Shown here: one piece after another, positions 1 to 6,222 of the stretch
How positions within the stretch are numbered: position 1 is the stretch's first letter
Layout of the letters: each line of letters begins with the position of its first letter
The notes under the pieces: generated by a model
Seen by the model: only the letters and a program-made list of their open reading frames with translations
Databases searched by the model: none
Told to the model about the DNA's origin: nothing
Made by a program: the position numbers and the translations under genes
Assembly: GCA_050010455.1 (NCBI GenBank)
Contig: JBEKLA010000181.1
Span: 1-8,677, forward strand
Length of the DNA: 8,677 nt
DNA from: DATJOQ01 sp050010455
GTDB lineage: Bacteria; Desulfobacterota; Binatia; Binatales; Binataceae
Direction of reading: 5' to 3'

Positions 1-1
1 G

Positions 2-1000
2 TCTGGCGACACGTTGACTTCGAGCGCGTGGGCCTTCAGTACTTTTTGCACGATCACTTATAGTTCGCACGGCGTCTACCCGGAAGGCATCGGCATCGAC
101 GCCTCCGACAACGTCTGGATCTCAAACCGCGACACCAACAACGTGGTCGAGCTAAGCCGCACCGGGAAGTTCATTCAGTCCATCACCGTCGGCATAGACC
201 CGCACGGGCTTAAGATCGACCGGGCCAACAGCGGTAACATCTGGTCCCAGAACCAGGGTGGCGGTGGCCCGGGCGCGCCGTCGACGTGTCCTGACGGCAC
301 GACCGGCACCGTGACCGCGCTTGCGCCAACGGGGACGGTAGTGGGCAGCTTTTGCACCCAGGGCGATTTGCCGCAGCATGCGCAGTTTGACGCGTCGGAC
401 AACATCTGGGTGACCAATCAGGGCAGCAACACGATCTCCGAGCTGGTCGCCGGCAACGTTGGCATCGGCACCTTCGTGGCGTCCTTCCCCACCGGCGTGA
501 ACCCGCATGCGGTCGCGCGCGACCAGAACGGCAATTTCTGGATCGGCAACTACGGGAGTGCCGACATCACCGTTCTGAACTCTCTCGGAGATCTTGTTTC
601 CACGATTGCCGGCGTCGGCCCGCAGCCAACCGGCAACGATATCGACCCGTCAGCCAATCTCTGGCAATCGGTGGCGGGCCTGCACGTCGTCAAGGAGTTC
701 GCCGCGGCACCGTCCTTTGTGCAGATCGGCGGCGACCACCCCGCCGGGAACACGCCGCGCGGCGTAACGATCGACAACGCCGGCAACGTGTTCGTAGCCA
801 ACCAGAACAGTGAGAACGTGTTCAAGTTCAACTCCTCGGGTAGATTCGTTCGCGAGTTCAAGGTTGGCAGAGGGGCCGAGAATATGGCGATCAACTCAAA
901 AGGCGACGTTTGGGTCACAAACGCCTACGACAATACGGTGACCGTGCTCGAGAAGGTTGCGGTGCCAACCCCTAACAACGACGACGATTCGAACGGCTGA
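2..1000 (+). CDS. NHL/virginiamycin-B-lyase-like beta-propeller protein, 5' end outside the window
   Basis: The reading frame is open from base 2, so the gene very probably begins upstream; a TTG at 14 is the first possible start inside the window but has no convincing ribosome binding site. The visible part holds about seven diverged units of roughly 40 residues, each with a core like 'D..GN.WV.N' (for example DASDNVWISN, DASDNIWVTN, DQNGNFWIGN, DNAGNVFVAN, NSKGDVWVTN) followed by 'V.E....G'. This is the pattern of NHL and Vgb-type (streptogramin lyase-like) beta-propellers, which usually act outside the cytoplasm. One unit carries a Gly/Pro-rich insertion with a cysteine. The protein ends in an acidic, disordered-looking tail (PTPNNDDDSNG). 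Fold assignment is good. True lyase activity is not supported, since most such bacterial proteins are uncharacterised binding or scaffold propellers. A strong hairpin follows the stop codon. Confidence 0.8.
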   Translation, partial: SGDTLTSSAWAFSTFCTITYSSHGVYPEGIGIDASDNVWISNRDTNNVVELSRTGKFIQSITVGIDPHGLKIDRANSGNIWSQNQGGGGPGAPSTCPDGTTGTVTALAPTGTVVGSFCTQGDLPQHAQFDASDNIWVTNQGSNTISELVAGNVGIGTFVASFPTGVNPHAVARDQNGNFWIGNYGSADITVLNSLGDLVSTIAGVGPQPTGNDIDPSANLWQSVAGLHVVKEFAAAPSFVQIGGDHPAGNTPRGVTIDNAGNVFVANQNSENVFKFNSSGRFVREFKVGRGAENMAINSKGDVWVTNAYDNTVTVLEKVAVPTPNNDDDSNG

Positions 1001-1015
1001 CGTCGTACTGTCGAA

Positions 1016-1059
1016 GCAACCCGTTGGGCCCGCCCCCTCACGGCGGCCCTTCGGGTTGC
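1016..1059 (+). terminator. Long hairpin after the propeller gene, probable terminator
   Basis: GCAACCCG (1016-1023) pairs with CGGGTTGC (1052-1059). Inside it, after a TT/TT internal loop, GGGCC (1026-1030) pairs with GGCCC (1045-1049) and GCC (1032-1034) with GGC (1042-1044), with one bulged C at 1031 and a seven-base loop. It starts 15 bases after the stop codon. The following bases are only moderately T-rich (TGTATTCGTTT) and form a second small hairpin, GCCTG (1061-1065) with CAGGC (1075-1079). The position suits termination of the propeller transcript; the lack of a clean T run leaves the mechanism uncertain. Confidence 0.55.
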
Positions 1060-1085
1060 CGCCTGTATTCGTTTCAGGCACTGGC

Positions 1086-1114
1086 TTAAGCCGGCGCGAC
1101 GGCTCTGATAGATT
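1086..1114 (+). promoter_or_regulatory. Candidate promoter of the ATPase-recO unit
   Basis: An extended -10-like TGATAGATT (1106-1114) lies 31 bases before the ATPase start. A weak -35-like TTAAGC (1086-1091) sits 17 bases upstream of the -10. It is positioned after the hairpin that closes the previous gene, which is where a promoter is expected. The -35 match is poor, so this is only a candidate. Confidence 0.3.
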
Positions 1115-1145
1115 AGCGCTCGATCGCAACGTGCCGGACGCTTCG

Positions 1146-2279
1146 ATGACGTCACAAGCCCAAGTCAAAATCGCCCGTATCCGCGACGAGCTGAATCAGA
1201 TGTTCCTCGAACGCGCCGAGCTGATCGACGGCGCGCTGTGCGCGCTGCTCTCGGGCCATCATGTGCTCGTGATCGGGCCGCCGGGCACGGCCAAATCGAT
1301 GCTGGCCGAAGAGCTGTGCAATCGAATCGAAGGCGCGAACTACTTTCAGTGGCTGCTCACCAAGTTCACCACGCCCGAGGAAATCTTCGGCGCGGTGAGC
1401 CTCAAGGCGCTCGAACAGGACGACTACCGCCGCGTCACGATCGACAAGCTGCCCGAGGCGCATATCGCGTTTCTCGACGAAATCTTCAAGGCCAACTCGT
1501 CGATCCTGAACGCCCTGTTGAGCATCATCAACGAGCGCGTATTCCATAACGGGCGCATGCGGATCACGGTGCCGCTGATCACGATGTTCGGCGCCTCCAA
1601 CGAGCTGCCCGACGAAGACGAGCTGACCGCGCTCTACGATCGCTTCCTGATACGCTTCGTGGTCGACTATATCGGCGAGGATTTCCGCTTTCTCAAGATG
1701 CTCGAAGCGCGGCGCGAGCCGGGCGCCGGGAATCGCACCGGCCTTGCGATCGCGGAGCTGGCCGAGCTTCGAGCGGCGGCCGCTGCGGTCGCGCTTCCGG
1801 GAGCGGTGCTGCGCGCGATCCCCGAGATCCGGCGCGAGCTGGCGCGGGCGGAGATAATCGCGTCGGATCGGCGATGGAAGAGCGCGCTCGACGTGCTGCG
1901 CGCGCACGCGATGATCCTCGGGCGCGATCGCGTGATCGAGGACGACCTGCTGTTTCTCGAGCATCTGTTGTGGAAGGACCCCGAGGAGCGGCCCAAGGTG
2001 CGCGAGGGGCTCCATCGTTTGATCAAAGGCTACGAGGAAGAAGCGCGCGAGCTGCTGATCCAGGGCCAGGAGCTGCGCGAATACGCGGGGCGCGGATGGG
2101 AGAGCGCGGAGCTGAAGAGCCGGGCGCTGATCGAGGTCCACTCCAAGCTCGCCAATATCCTGCTCAAGTTCGAGGGGCTGATTCGCGACGCCGGTGAGAG
2201 CGGCCGCCAGACCGCGGCGGTCGAGTCGATGCGCGCGCAGGTCAAGCAGATTCAGCAATCGCTGCTGCGCGAAAGTTGA
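1146..2279 (+). CDS. MoxR-family AAA+ ATPase, RavA-like
   Basis: This 377-residue protein is a predicted cytoplasmic ATP-driven remodelling factor. It has Walker A GPPGTAKS (44-51), the family motif FTTPEEIFG (74-82), Walker B IAFLDE (107-112), ILNALLSIINER (120-131), sensor 1 in GASNELPDEDEL (149-160, N152) and an arginine-finger candidate in YDRF (R166). The stretch ASDRRWKSALDVL (239-251) matches the lid region of E. coli RavA as I recall it. E. coli RavA is about 500 residues with a C-terminal LARA domain that binds the lysine decarboxylase LdcI. Here that part is replaced by a charged helical, coiled-coil-like tail (about 290-377). MoxR ATPases normally work with a VWA-domain partner such as ViaA, and none is visible here. 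I chose ATG 1146; the frame is open further upstream to 957 but would overlap the propeller gene. It is followed after 6 bases by recO, so co-transcription is likely. Confidence 0.88.
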   Translation: MTSQAQVKIARIRDELNQMFLERAELIDGALCALLSGHHVLVIGPPGTAKSMLAEELCNRIEGANYFQWLLTKFTTPEEIFGAVSLKALEQDDYRRVTIDKLPEAHIAFLDEIFKANSSILNALLSIINERVFHNGRMRITVPLITMFGASNELPDEDELTALYDRFLIRFVVDYIGEDFRFLKMLEARREPGAGNRTGLAIAELAELRAAAAAVALPGAVLRAIPEIRRELARAEIIASDRRWKSALDVLRAHAMILGRDRVIEDDLLFLEHLLWKDPEERPKVREGLHRLIKGYEEEARELLIQGQELREYAGRGWESAELKSRALIEVHSKLANILLKFEGLIRDAGESGRQTAAVESMRAQVKQIQQSLLRES

Positions 2280-2285
2280 TCCGGC

Positions 2286-3044
2286 ATGCCCGCCGAAGAA
2301 GCGACGCCGGCGATCGTGCTGCGTAATCGCGACTACGCGGAATCGGACCGAATCGTCACCGTGCTCACCCGCGATGCGGGCAAGCTCGGCGGAATCGCCA
2401 AGGGCGCCAAGCAATCGCGCCGGCGCTTCGAGCGCAAGCTCGAAGTGTTCTCGCATGTGATGCTGTACTTCCGCCGCCGGCCGCACGGCGAGCTGGTGTT
2501 TATCACGCGCGCCGAGGCCGCGGATCTCGACCAGTTCGCGCTGGAGAACGACCTCGGCAAGATCGCGCTCGGCAGCTACATGCTCGAGCTTGCCGACGCG
2601 CTGATTCGCGAGGGGACGGACACCGCCGAAGCGTATCGAATCCTGGCGGGCGCGCTCGCGGTGCTGGCGCGCGATGGCGCGTCGTCGGCGATTCGCCAGG
2701 CGTTCGAGCTCGCGCTCCTGCGCTGGGCCGGCTACGAGCTGGAGTTTCGGCGATGCAGGCTGTGTGGGGCGGCGCCGGAGCCGGATGCGCCGGGATGGAG
2801 CTTCGTCGCGGCGCGCGGCGGAATCGTTTGCCGGCGATGCCGCGACGCGGCTCATGCGATCGGTGCGGTCGCGCTGAGTGGCGCCAGCGCCACGGCGCTT
2901 GCGCGCCTGGGTGCGATCGCGATCGAGAACGCGTCGGCGGCGGACGCGGCCGGTCCCGACGGCGGGCTCGCGATCGCGAGATTCGTCGCGAGCGTGCTGG
3001 ATCGTCGACTGCGATCGCTCGAGTTTTTGGAGACGATTCTGTAG
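2286..3044 (+). CDS. recO: DNA repair protein RecO
   Basis: RecO anneals single strands and, with RecR, helps load RecA onto SSB-coated DNA in the RecFOR gap-repair pathway. This 252-residue protein has the family's N-terminal OB-fold start (TPAIVLRNRDYAESDRIV, residues 7-24, then LTRDAGKLGGIAKGAKQ at 27-43). A helical middle region and a zinc-binding four-cysteine site follow, with C157 and C160 (CRLC) and C182 and C185 (CRRC). Length is normal for the family. The start ATG lies 6 bases after the ATPase stop. The ribosome binding site is weak (GAAAG at 2271-2275), which fits translational coupling to the upstream gene. The C-terminal part is alanine-rich but contains the usual helical tail ending LRSLEFLETIL. 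It converges on the regulator gene downstream, with hairpins in between. Confidence 0.92.
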   Translation: MPAEEATPAIVLRNRDYAESDRIVTVLTRDAGKLGGIAKGAKQSRRRFERKLEVFSHVMLYFRRRPHGELVFITRAEAADLDQFALENDLGKIALGSYMLELADALIREGTDTAEAYRILAGALAVLARDGASSAIRQAFELALLRWAGYELEFRRCRLCGAAPEPDAPGWSFVAARGGIVCRRCRDAAHAIGAVALSGASATALARLGAIAIENASAADAAGPDGGLAIARFVASVLDRRLRSLEFLETIL

Positions 3045-3112
3045 GCGCGCGCGGCTTAAGTCACCGCCGCTCGCTGTGCCCCAAGGATTCCGGCACCCTC
3101 ACCCGCGTGTCA

Positions 3113-3142
3113 CGACTCTTGCGAAAAAGAGGGCAAGAGTCG
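3113..3142. terminator. Perfect 10-bp hairpin between convergent genes
   Basis: CGACTCTTGC (3113-3122) and GCAAGAGTCG (3133-3142) pair perfectly around a ten-base purine-rich loop. It sits 69 bases after the recO stop and 78 bases beyond the regulator stop on the other strand, so it could end transcription from both sides. There is no flanking T run on either strand, so an intrinsic terminator is not proven. It interrupts a dispersed repeat: a CCCTCACCC motif lies to its left and the CCCTCTCCC hairpin to its right. Confidence 0.4.
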
Positions 3143-3152
3143 CGCCCCGCCG

Positions 3153-3176
3153 CCCTCTCCCTGGTCAGGGAGAGGG
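3153..3176. repeat. REP-like palindrome, CCCTCTCCC family, copy 1
   Basis: CCCTCTCCCTG (3153-3163) is followed after two bases by its exact complement CAGGGAGAGGG (3166-3176). A related palindrome lies after uvrC at 8411-8438, and both are preceded by a CCCTCACCC motif (3097-3105 here). Palindromes of this composition are common dispersed intergenic repeats in high-GC proteobacteria. Its place between convergent genes suggests a passive or terminator-like role. Confidence 0.6.
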
Positions 3177-3219
3177 GAAGAAAGAGCAACCCGCGTGCCG
3201 CGCGCGCTTTTCCCCAGCG

Positions 3220-4344
3220 CTATGCGTGCTGATAGTTGGTGCCCATCTGGCTGGTGTCGTAGGCGCACAGGCGGCTGACTTCGTTGGCGAAGCGGCTCGA
3301 ATTCAGCGTCTCGAGCATCGCGCGCACCGGAACCGATTGCGTCTCGCGCCCGGGAATCACCAGGTCGTAGCGCTCCTCGCGTATCGTGATGAAATCCAGA
3401 CCGTAGGCGTCGGCGGCGACGCGAATCGTGATCCCGGCGTCGGCAACGCCGCTTGCGATCGCGGCGGCGACGTCGAGATGGCCCGCCAGTTCGCGCGTGT
3501 AGCCGGCGATGCGCGCCGGGTCGAGGGCGCTCGCGGCGAGCGCCTCGTCGAGCGCCAGCCGCGCGCCGGCGCCCGCTTCGCGGTTGACGATGCGGATTCG
3601 CGGGCGCGCCAGATCGGCGACGGCGCGAATAGCGTGCGGATTGCCCGCCGCGACCGCTAATCCCAGCTCCCAGCGCGCGAAGTTGACAATCACGTACGGC
3701 CGCCGGCGCATCGCGTCCCGCGCGGCCTTCAAATTGTATTCGCCGCTTTTCGGATCGCGGATGTGAATCCCGGCGACGTGGGCCTGGCCGGTGGACAGAG
3801 CCGCCAGAGCCGCGCGGCTCGAATGCGGGATCGCGATGACGGTGATTGACGGTGAATGGCGCGCAAGAGCCTCGCTCAGTATCGCGACCGAAGGATCGCA
3901 TCCGACGATCAGCAGCGTCGAGTCGATCTCGGCGGCGGAACGGAAGGTCGCCACCTCGACGTGGCCGGCGCCGGCCGGGCGCTCGATCACGCCGGCGGCT
4001 GGCGTCAGGCTGAGTGCGGCCGTTGCGCGCGGTGTCGCTATCAAGCGGCCGCCAACGCGCGCCAGCGCGACGTGGCAATGCGCCGCCGCCGCTTGCGAGG
4101 GATCGTCGCCGGCGAAATCGGCCGCGATCGTGGCCGGGCCGCTATCGCCGAACAAGGATTCGACGCTCTGGCCAAGGATGCGCGCGAGGCGGAGCGCGAC
4201 CTCGACGCCGGGCTGATAGCCGCCGGCCTCGATCGCGCTCAGCGCCTGGCGCGAGACACCGGCGCGGCGGGCGAGTTCGCTCTGACTGAGCCCCTTATCG
4301 AGGCGCGCGCGTTGGATCGAATCTGCCGCCTGTATTGTTGACAT
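3220..4344 (-). CDS. XRE-type HTH regulator with PBP-like ligand-binding domain
   Basis: This predicted cytoplasmic transcription factor has 374 residues. Residues 10-65 form an XRE/Cro helix-turn-helix, with LSQSELARRAGVSRQALSAIE as its core. From about 140 onward is a periplasmic-binding-protein-like domain of the Pfam PBP_like (PF12727) type, related to molybdate/tungstate-binding sensors. Its recognisable motifs are AGIHIRDPKSGEYN (191-204), NREAGAGAR (254-262), HLDVAAAIASGVADAGI and YGLDFITIREERYDLVIP. The middle region carries the family's GGRLIATP segment (98-105). There is no signal peptide, so the domain is probably an intracellular sensor of an anion or small metabolite. I chose ATG 4344. 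A TTG nine codons upstream (4371) is possible but would consume most of the intergenic promoter region. It is divergent from the barrel gene, so autoregulation and control of that gene are reasonable inferences. The ligand is unknown, and no molybdenum transporter genes are nearby. Confidence 0.87.
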   Translation of the reverse strand: MSTIQAADSIQRARLDKGLSQSELARRAGVSRQALSAIEAGGYQPGVEVALRLARILGQSVESLFGDSGPATIAADFAGDDPSQAAAAHCHVALARVGGRLIATPRATAALSLTPAAGVIERPAGAGHVEVATFRSAAEIDSTLLIVGCDPSVAILSEALARHSPSITVIAIPHSSRAALAALSTGQAHVAGIHIRDPKSGEYNLKAARDAMRRRPYVIVNFARWELGLAVAAGNPHAIRAVADLARPRIRIVNREAGAGARLALDEALAASALDPARIAGYTRELAGHLDVAAAIASGVADAGITIRVAADAYGLDFITIREERYDLVIPGRETQSVPVRAMLETLNSSRFANEVSRLCAYDTSQMGTNYQHA

Positions 4345-4376
4345 GTGTCTCTTATATTGGCAGAGAATCAACTATC
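4345..4376. promoter_or_regulatory. Compact divergent promoter region with overlapping -10 boxes
   Basis: Only 32 bases separate the two divergent start codons. On the minus strand TATAAG (4356 down to 4351) ends six bases before the regulator's ATG, which would give a nearly leaderless message. On the plus strand TATATT (4353-4358) lies 18 bases before the barrel gene's ATG. The two hexamers overlap, so transcription in the two directions would compete. This AT-rich patch stands out in GC-rich surroundings. No good -35 element is present at 16-18 base spacing on either strand; a TTGACA at 4338-4343 is only nine bases from the plus-strand -10. A GACA-TG-TGTC inverted repeat (4340-4349) over the regulator's start codon could be an operator. 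Confidence 0.35.
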
Positions 4377-5249
4377 ATGAAAAGTTGTCGATCTTTCCGT
4401 ATCATCTTCGGCGTCGTGGGGGCGCTGCTCCTGGCGATCCTACCATCTGCGACGGCGGGCGCCGCAATGCTCGACTCGATCGAGGATTACTTCACAGATT
4501 GGTCCGCTCGCACAACCGAGATTCAGAGCGAACAGCCGCACTGGGTCACTCCGCTGGTGACCGTTAGCCCGAGGCTCGAACAGGAGGTACGCTACGACCA
4601 GTTATTCCAGTCCTACCGCGACGGTCTCGCAATCGACAACTACGGCAACGGCAAGGGACTGGAGCTGATCCCGTATCAGGATATTGAAGTCATAATCGGG
4701 ATGCCGGGGTGGCTGAGTCGCAACACGCCGCGTAACGTTGACGGCTTTGCCGACTGGCCGTTCCTGGTGAAGCTGCGGCTGCTCTCCGCCAACGAGGAGC
4801 ACGGCAACTACATCGTCACCGCCTTCATGGGGTTCAGCGTGCCGACCGGCTCGAAGGTCAACGGCAACGGGCACGCGCTGTTCACGCCGACTATCGCGGC
4901 TGGCAAAGGCTTCGGCGACTTCGATGTCCAATCGACGGTCGGTGTCACGTTCCCCAACGGCGGTCACGCCACTCTCGACCGGCTGGGGATGCCGGTGGCG
5001 TGGAATACCGCCTTCCAGTATCACCTCTTCAAATATTTCTGGCCGGAGTTTGAAACCAACTACACCTGGCAGTCGTACGGCGGCGACACCGGGCATCAAA
5101 CGCTCTACCTGACGCCTGGGATCCTGATCGGGCGGATTCCGATTCACGACCGCGTCGGCCTCACGTTCGGCGCTGGCTACCAGGTCGCGGTTACGTATCG
5201 TCGAAAATACAACCACTCGGTCATCCTGACCGCGCGGCTGCCGTTCTGA
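4377..5249 (+). CDS. Predicted outer-membrane beta-barrel protein, function unknown
   Basis: This 290-residue protein starts with a Sec signal peptide: positive MKSCRSFR, a hydrophobic stretch at 9-22, then AxA-type cleavage candidates after A27 or A29. The rest has many alternating short strands rich in Tyr, Trp and Gly, including PLVTVSPRLEQEVRYDQ, IVTAFMGFSVPTG, LTPGILIGRI and LTFGAGYQVAVTYRR. It ends in VILTARLPF, with the terminal phenylalanine typical of substrates of the outer-membrane barrel assembly machinery. This suggests an outer-membrane barrel of perhaps 10-14 strands, like the uncharacterised transporter or porin families near the phenol-degradation MetA group. I do not recognise the exact family or substrate. 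ATG 4377 is chosen because it gives a proper signal peptide; the frame extends up to 4335 but that would overlap the regulator gene. The divergent sensor-type regulator may control it. Confidence 0.75.
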   Translation: MKSCRSFRIIFGVVGALLLAILPSATAGAAMLDSIEDYFTDWSARTTEIQSEQPHWVTPLVTVSPRLEQEVRYDQLFQSYRDGLAIDNYGNGKGLELIPYQDIEVIIGMPGWLSRNTPRNVDGFADWPFLVKLRLLSANEEHGNYIVTAFMGFSVPTGSKVNGNGHALFTPTIAAGKGFGDFDVQSTVGVTFPNGGHATLDRLGMPVAWNTAFQYHLFKYFWPEFETNYTWQSYGGDTGHQTLYLTPGILIGRIPIHDRVGLTFGAGYQVAVTYRRKYNHSVILTARLPF

Positions 5250-5274
5250 CATCAATCCGCAGTCATATCTGACG

Positions 5275-5317
5275 GCCTTCGGGGCGGAGCTGGCGGCTGC
5301 GCGGCCCGCCCCTTGGC
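5275..5317 (+). terminator. GC-rich hairpin after the barrel gene
   Basis: GGGGCGG (5281-5287) pairs with CCGCCCC (5306-5312). An outer GCC (5275-5277) and GGC (5315-5317) extend the stem across a small internal loop. It lies 25 bases after the stop codon. No T run follows, so it is a plausible but imperfect terminator. Confidence 0.4.
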
Positions 5318-5344
5318 TGATAAACCACGGCGCCACGTTGCGGC

Positions 5345-5372
5345 TTGACTAGGTCGACGGTGACGTTAATAA
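5345..5372 (+). promoter_or_regulatory. Sigma-70-like promoter before the secreted helical protein
   Basis: TTGACT (5345-5350) and TAATAA (5367-5372) are separated by 16 bases, inside a short AT-rich island (TTAATAAATTA). The start ATG at 5385 follows 12 bases after the -10, giving a leader of only about six bases with no Shine-Dalgarno sequence. The gene is therefore likely transcribed on its own rather than from the barrel gene. Confidence 0.5.
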
Positions 5373-5384
5373 ATTAGAAACATC

Positions 5385-5921
5385 ATGTTCAGCTATGCCC
5401 GAACGATCGGCGTCCGCTGGGGGCAAACCCGGTTGGCGGCGGTTTGCGCCTTCGCCGTGGTGCTCATGTTTATCGGCTGTGCTCTGGCCAGCGACGCTGC
5501 CGACGAGCAACGCGCCCAAGCGATCCAGCAGCTCGAAGCGGCCAAGCGTAAGGATTTGCAGGAGACGACTAATCCCAAGGTCAGCCCGGCGCGGCAAGCC
5601 GATTTCGCGATCCAGGCGAAGAAGGCCGACCTGGCGATCAGGGAGCTTCAACACGGATTCCGCGTCCCGGAATCGGAAATCAAGGAGGCGATCGAGATTC
5701 CGCCCGAGTCAGTGCGGGCCGAAAAGGGCCGGCTGCTACAGCGGCTTAAGGAAGTCAGAGATCAGGAGCGTCGCGACGAACAACAGAATTACTCGGACGA
5801 TCCGGTCGGGCTAAACAGATTGCGCCAGGAAGAAGCGCGGACCTCGGACGTGATCGAGAAGCTGGAGGTCGGCGAGTTCGTTCCATGGGCGGATATCCAG
5901 CAGGCGCTGAACGAGAAGTAA
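5385..5921 (+). CDS. Secreted, highly charged helical protein of unknown function
   Basis: This 178-residue protein begins with a signal peptide: a basic start, a hydrophobic core at about 17-34 (LAAVCAFAVVLMFIGCALA) and a likely signal peptidase I site after A35. C32 sits in FIGC, which resembles a lipobox but lacks leucine at -3, so lipoprotein status is uncertain. The mature part is rich in Glu, Lys, Arg and Gln and predicted mostly helical or coiled-coil, with almost no aromatic residues. Two similar segments are visible: FRVPESEIKEAI (about 92-103) and FVPWADIQQAL (about 165-175). Both precede or end helical blocks, so the protein may be built from two related modules. I do not recognise the family. 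The gene has its own promoter-like sequence and is followed by hairpins. Confidence 0.75.
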   Translation: MFSYARTIGVRWGQTRLAAVCAFAVVLMFIGCALASDAADEQRAQAIQQLEAAKRKDLQETTNPKVSPARQADFAIQAKKADLAIRELQHGFRVPESEIKEAIEIPPESVRAEKGRLLQRLKEVRDQERRDEQQNYSDDPVGLNRLRQEEARTSDVIEKLEVGEFVPWADIQQALNEK

Positions 5922-5933
5922 CGACCGATGCAT

Positions 5934-5966
5934 CTCGCCGCTGTCGATTGAATCGGCGGCGGCGAG
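5934..5966. terminator. 15-bp stem-loop after the helical protein gene
   Basis: Bases 5934-5948 pair with 5952-5966 over all 15 positions, with two G-U wobbles (U5942 and U5944 in the plus-strand RNA) and a three-base TGA loop. It begins 12 bases after the stop codon at 5919-5921. The two wobbles indicate that the stem is more stable in plus-strand RNA than in minus-strand RNA, where those pairs become A-C mismatches. That supports a role in the plus-strand transcript. No T run follows. Confidence 0.5.
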
Positions 5967-5988
5967 CCGATCGCTCGGCGCCGCCCGA

Positions 5989-6009
5989 CTGACGCTATCC
6001 AAGCGTCAG
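5989..6009. repeat. Perfect 8-bp stem-loop
   Basis: CTGACGCT (5989-5996) and AGCGTCAG (6002-6009) pair perfectly around ATCCA. It is the second of three hairpins in tandem between the helical protein gene and the small membrane protein gene, which converge here. It may be a back-up terminator or an unconnected inverted repeat. Confidence 0.4.
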
Positions 6010-6040
6010 CCGCGCACGAGAAACGCATATCGCAAGCGTG

Positions 6041-6070
6041 GCAGGCTGGGAAGAAATCTTCACAGCCTGC
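6041..6070 (-). terminator. Hairpin directly beyond the small membrane protein gene
   Basis: GCAGGCTG (6041-6048) pairs with CAGCCTGC (6063-6070). After a single G/A mismatch, GAAGA (6050-6054) pairs with TCTTC (6057-6061), leaving a two-base AA centre. On the minus strand it begins nine bases after the stop of the 44-residue gene, a typical terminator position, though no clear T run follows. It could act in both directions because the gene to its left converges on it. Confidence 0.5.
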
Positions 6071-6079
6071 GCGTGCTCG

Positions 6080-6214
6080 CTAGAAGTACTTCACCAAACC
6101 CCAAGTCATCGCGGCCATAAGGACCGCGAAAATCAAACCCGCTATCACCTGTATAATCGCGGGCGGAGTGCCCCGCATATGCTCGGGGAGCTGTTGCTGC
6201 TGCGCTTGCACCAT
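6080..6214 (-). CDS. 44-residue single-span membrane protein
   Basis: The predicted product is MVQAQQQQLPEHMRGTPPAI followed by IQVIAGLIFAVLMAAMTWGL and VKYF. The first 18 residues are polar and Gln-rich, residues 19-41 form one hydrophobic helix, and the tail VKYF is short and basic. The start is well defined: a perfect AAGGAGG lies eight bases before ATG 6214 (plus-strand CCTCCTT at 6223-6229), the best ribosome binding site in the window. A TACAAT -10 box lies upstream and a hairpin follows the stop. I do not recognise a family. Proteins of this shape are often small inner-membrane subunits or regulators of larger complexes, but no partner is visible nearby. It is divergent from uvrC. Confidence 0.72.
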   Translation of the reverse strand: MVQAQQQQLPEHMRGTPPAIIQVIAGLIFAVLMAAMTWGLVKYF

Positions 6215-6222
6215 CGTAAAGG

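Noticed and set aside
957..1145. In-frame upstream start (ATG 957) for the RavA-like ATPase
   Set aside because: It would overlap the propeller gene and run through the terminator hairpin at 1016-1059; the added residues are low-complexity and unlike the family. ATG 1146 gives a normal N terminus.
1152..2855. Long open frame (567 codons) on the minus strand opposite the ATPase and recO
   Set aside because: It is antisense to two confidently identified genes, has an Arg/Ala-rich biased composition and no recognisable domain; it is a by-product of high GC content.
3045..3219. Possible CRISPR or tandem repeat between recO and the regulator
   Set aside because: The repeated motifs are inverted arms of two hairpins; there are no regularly spaced direct repeats.
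6152..6157. Perfect TATAAT on the plus strand inside the 44-residue gene
   Set aside because: It is accounted for by the Ile-Ile-Gln codons of the minus-strand gene; there is no -35 and no gene starts just downstream. An antisense transcript cannot be excluded but is not supported.
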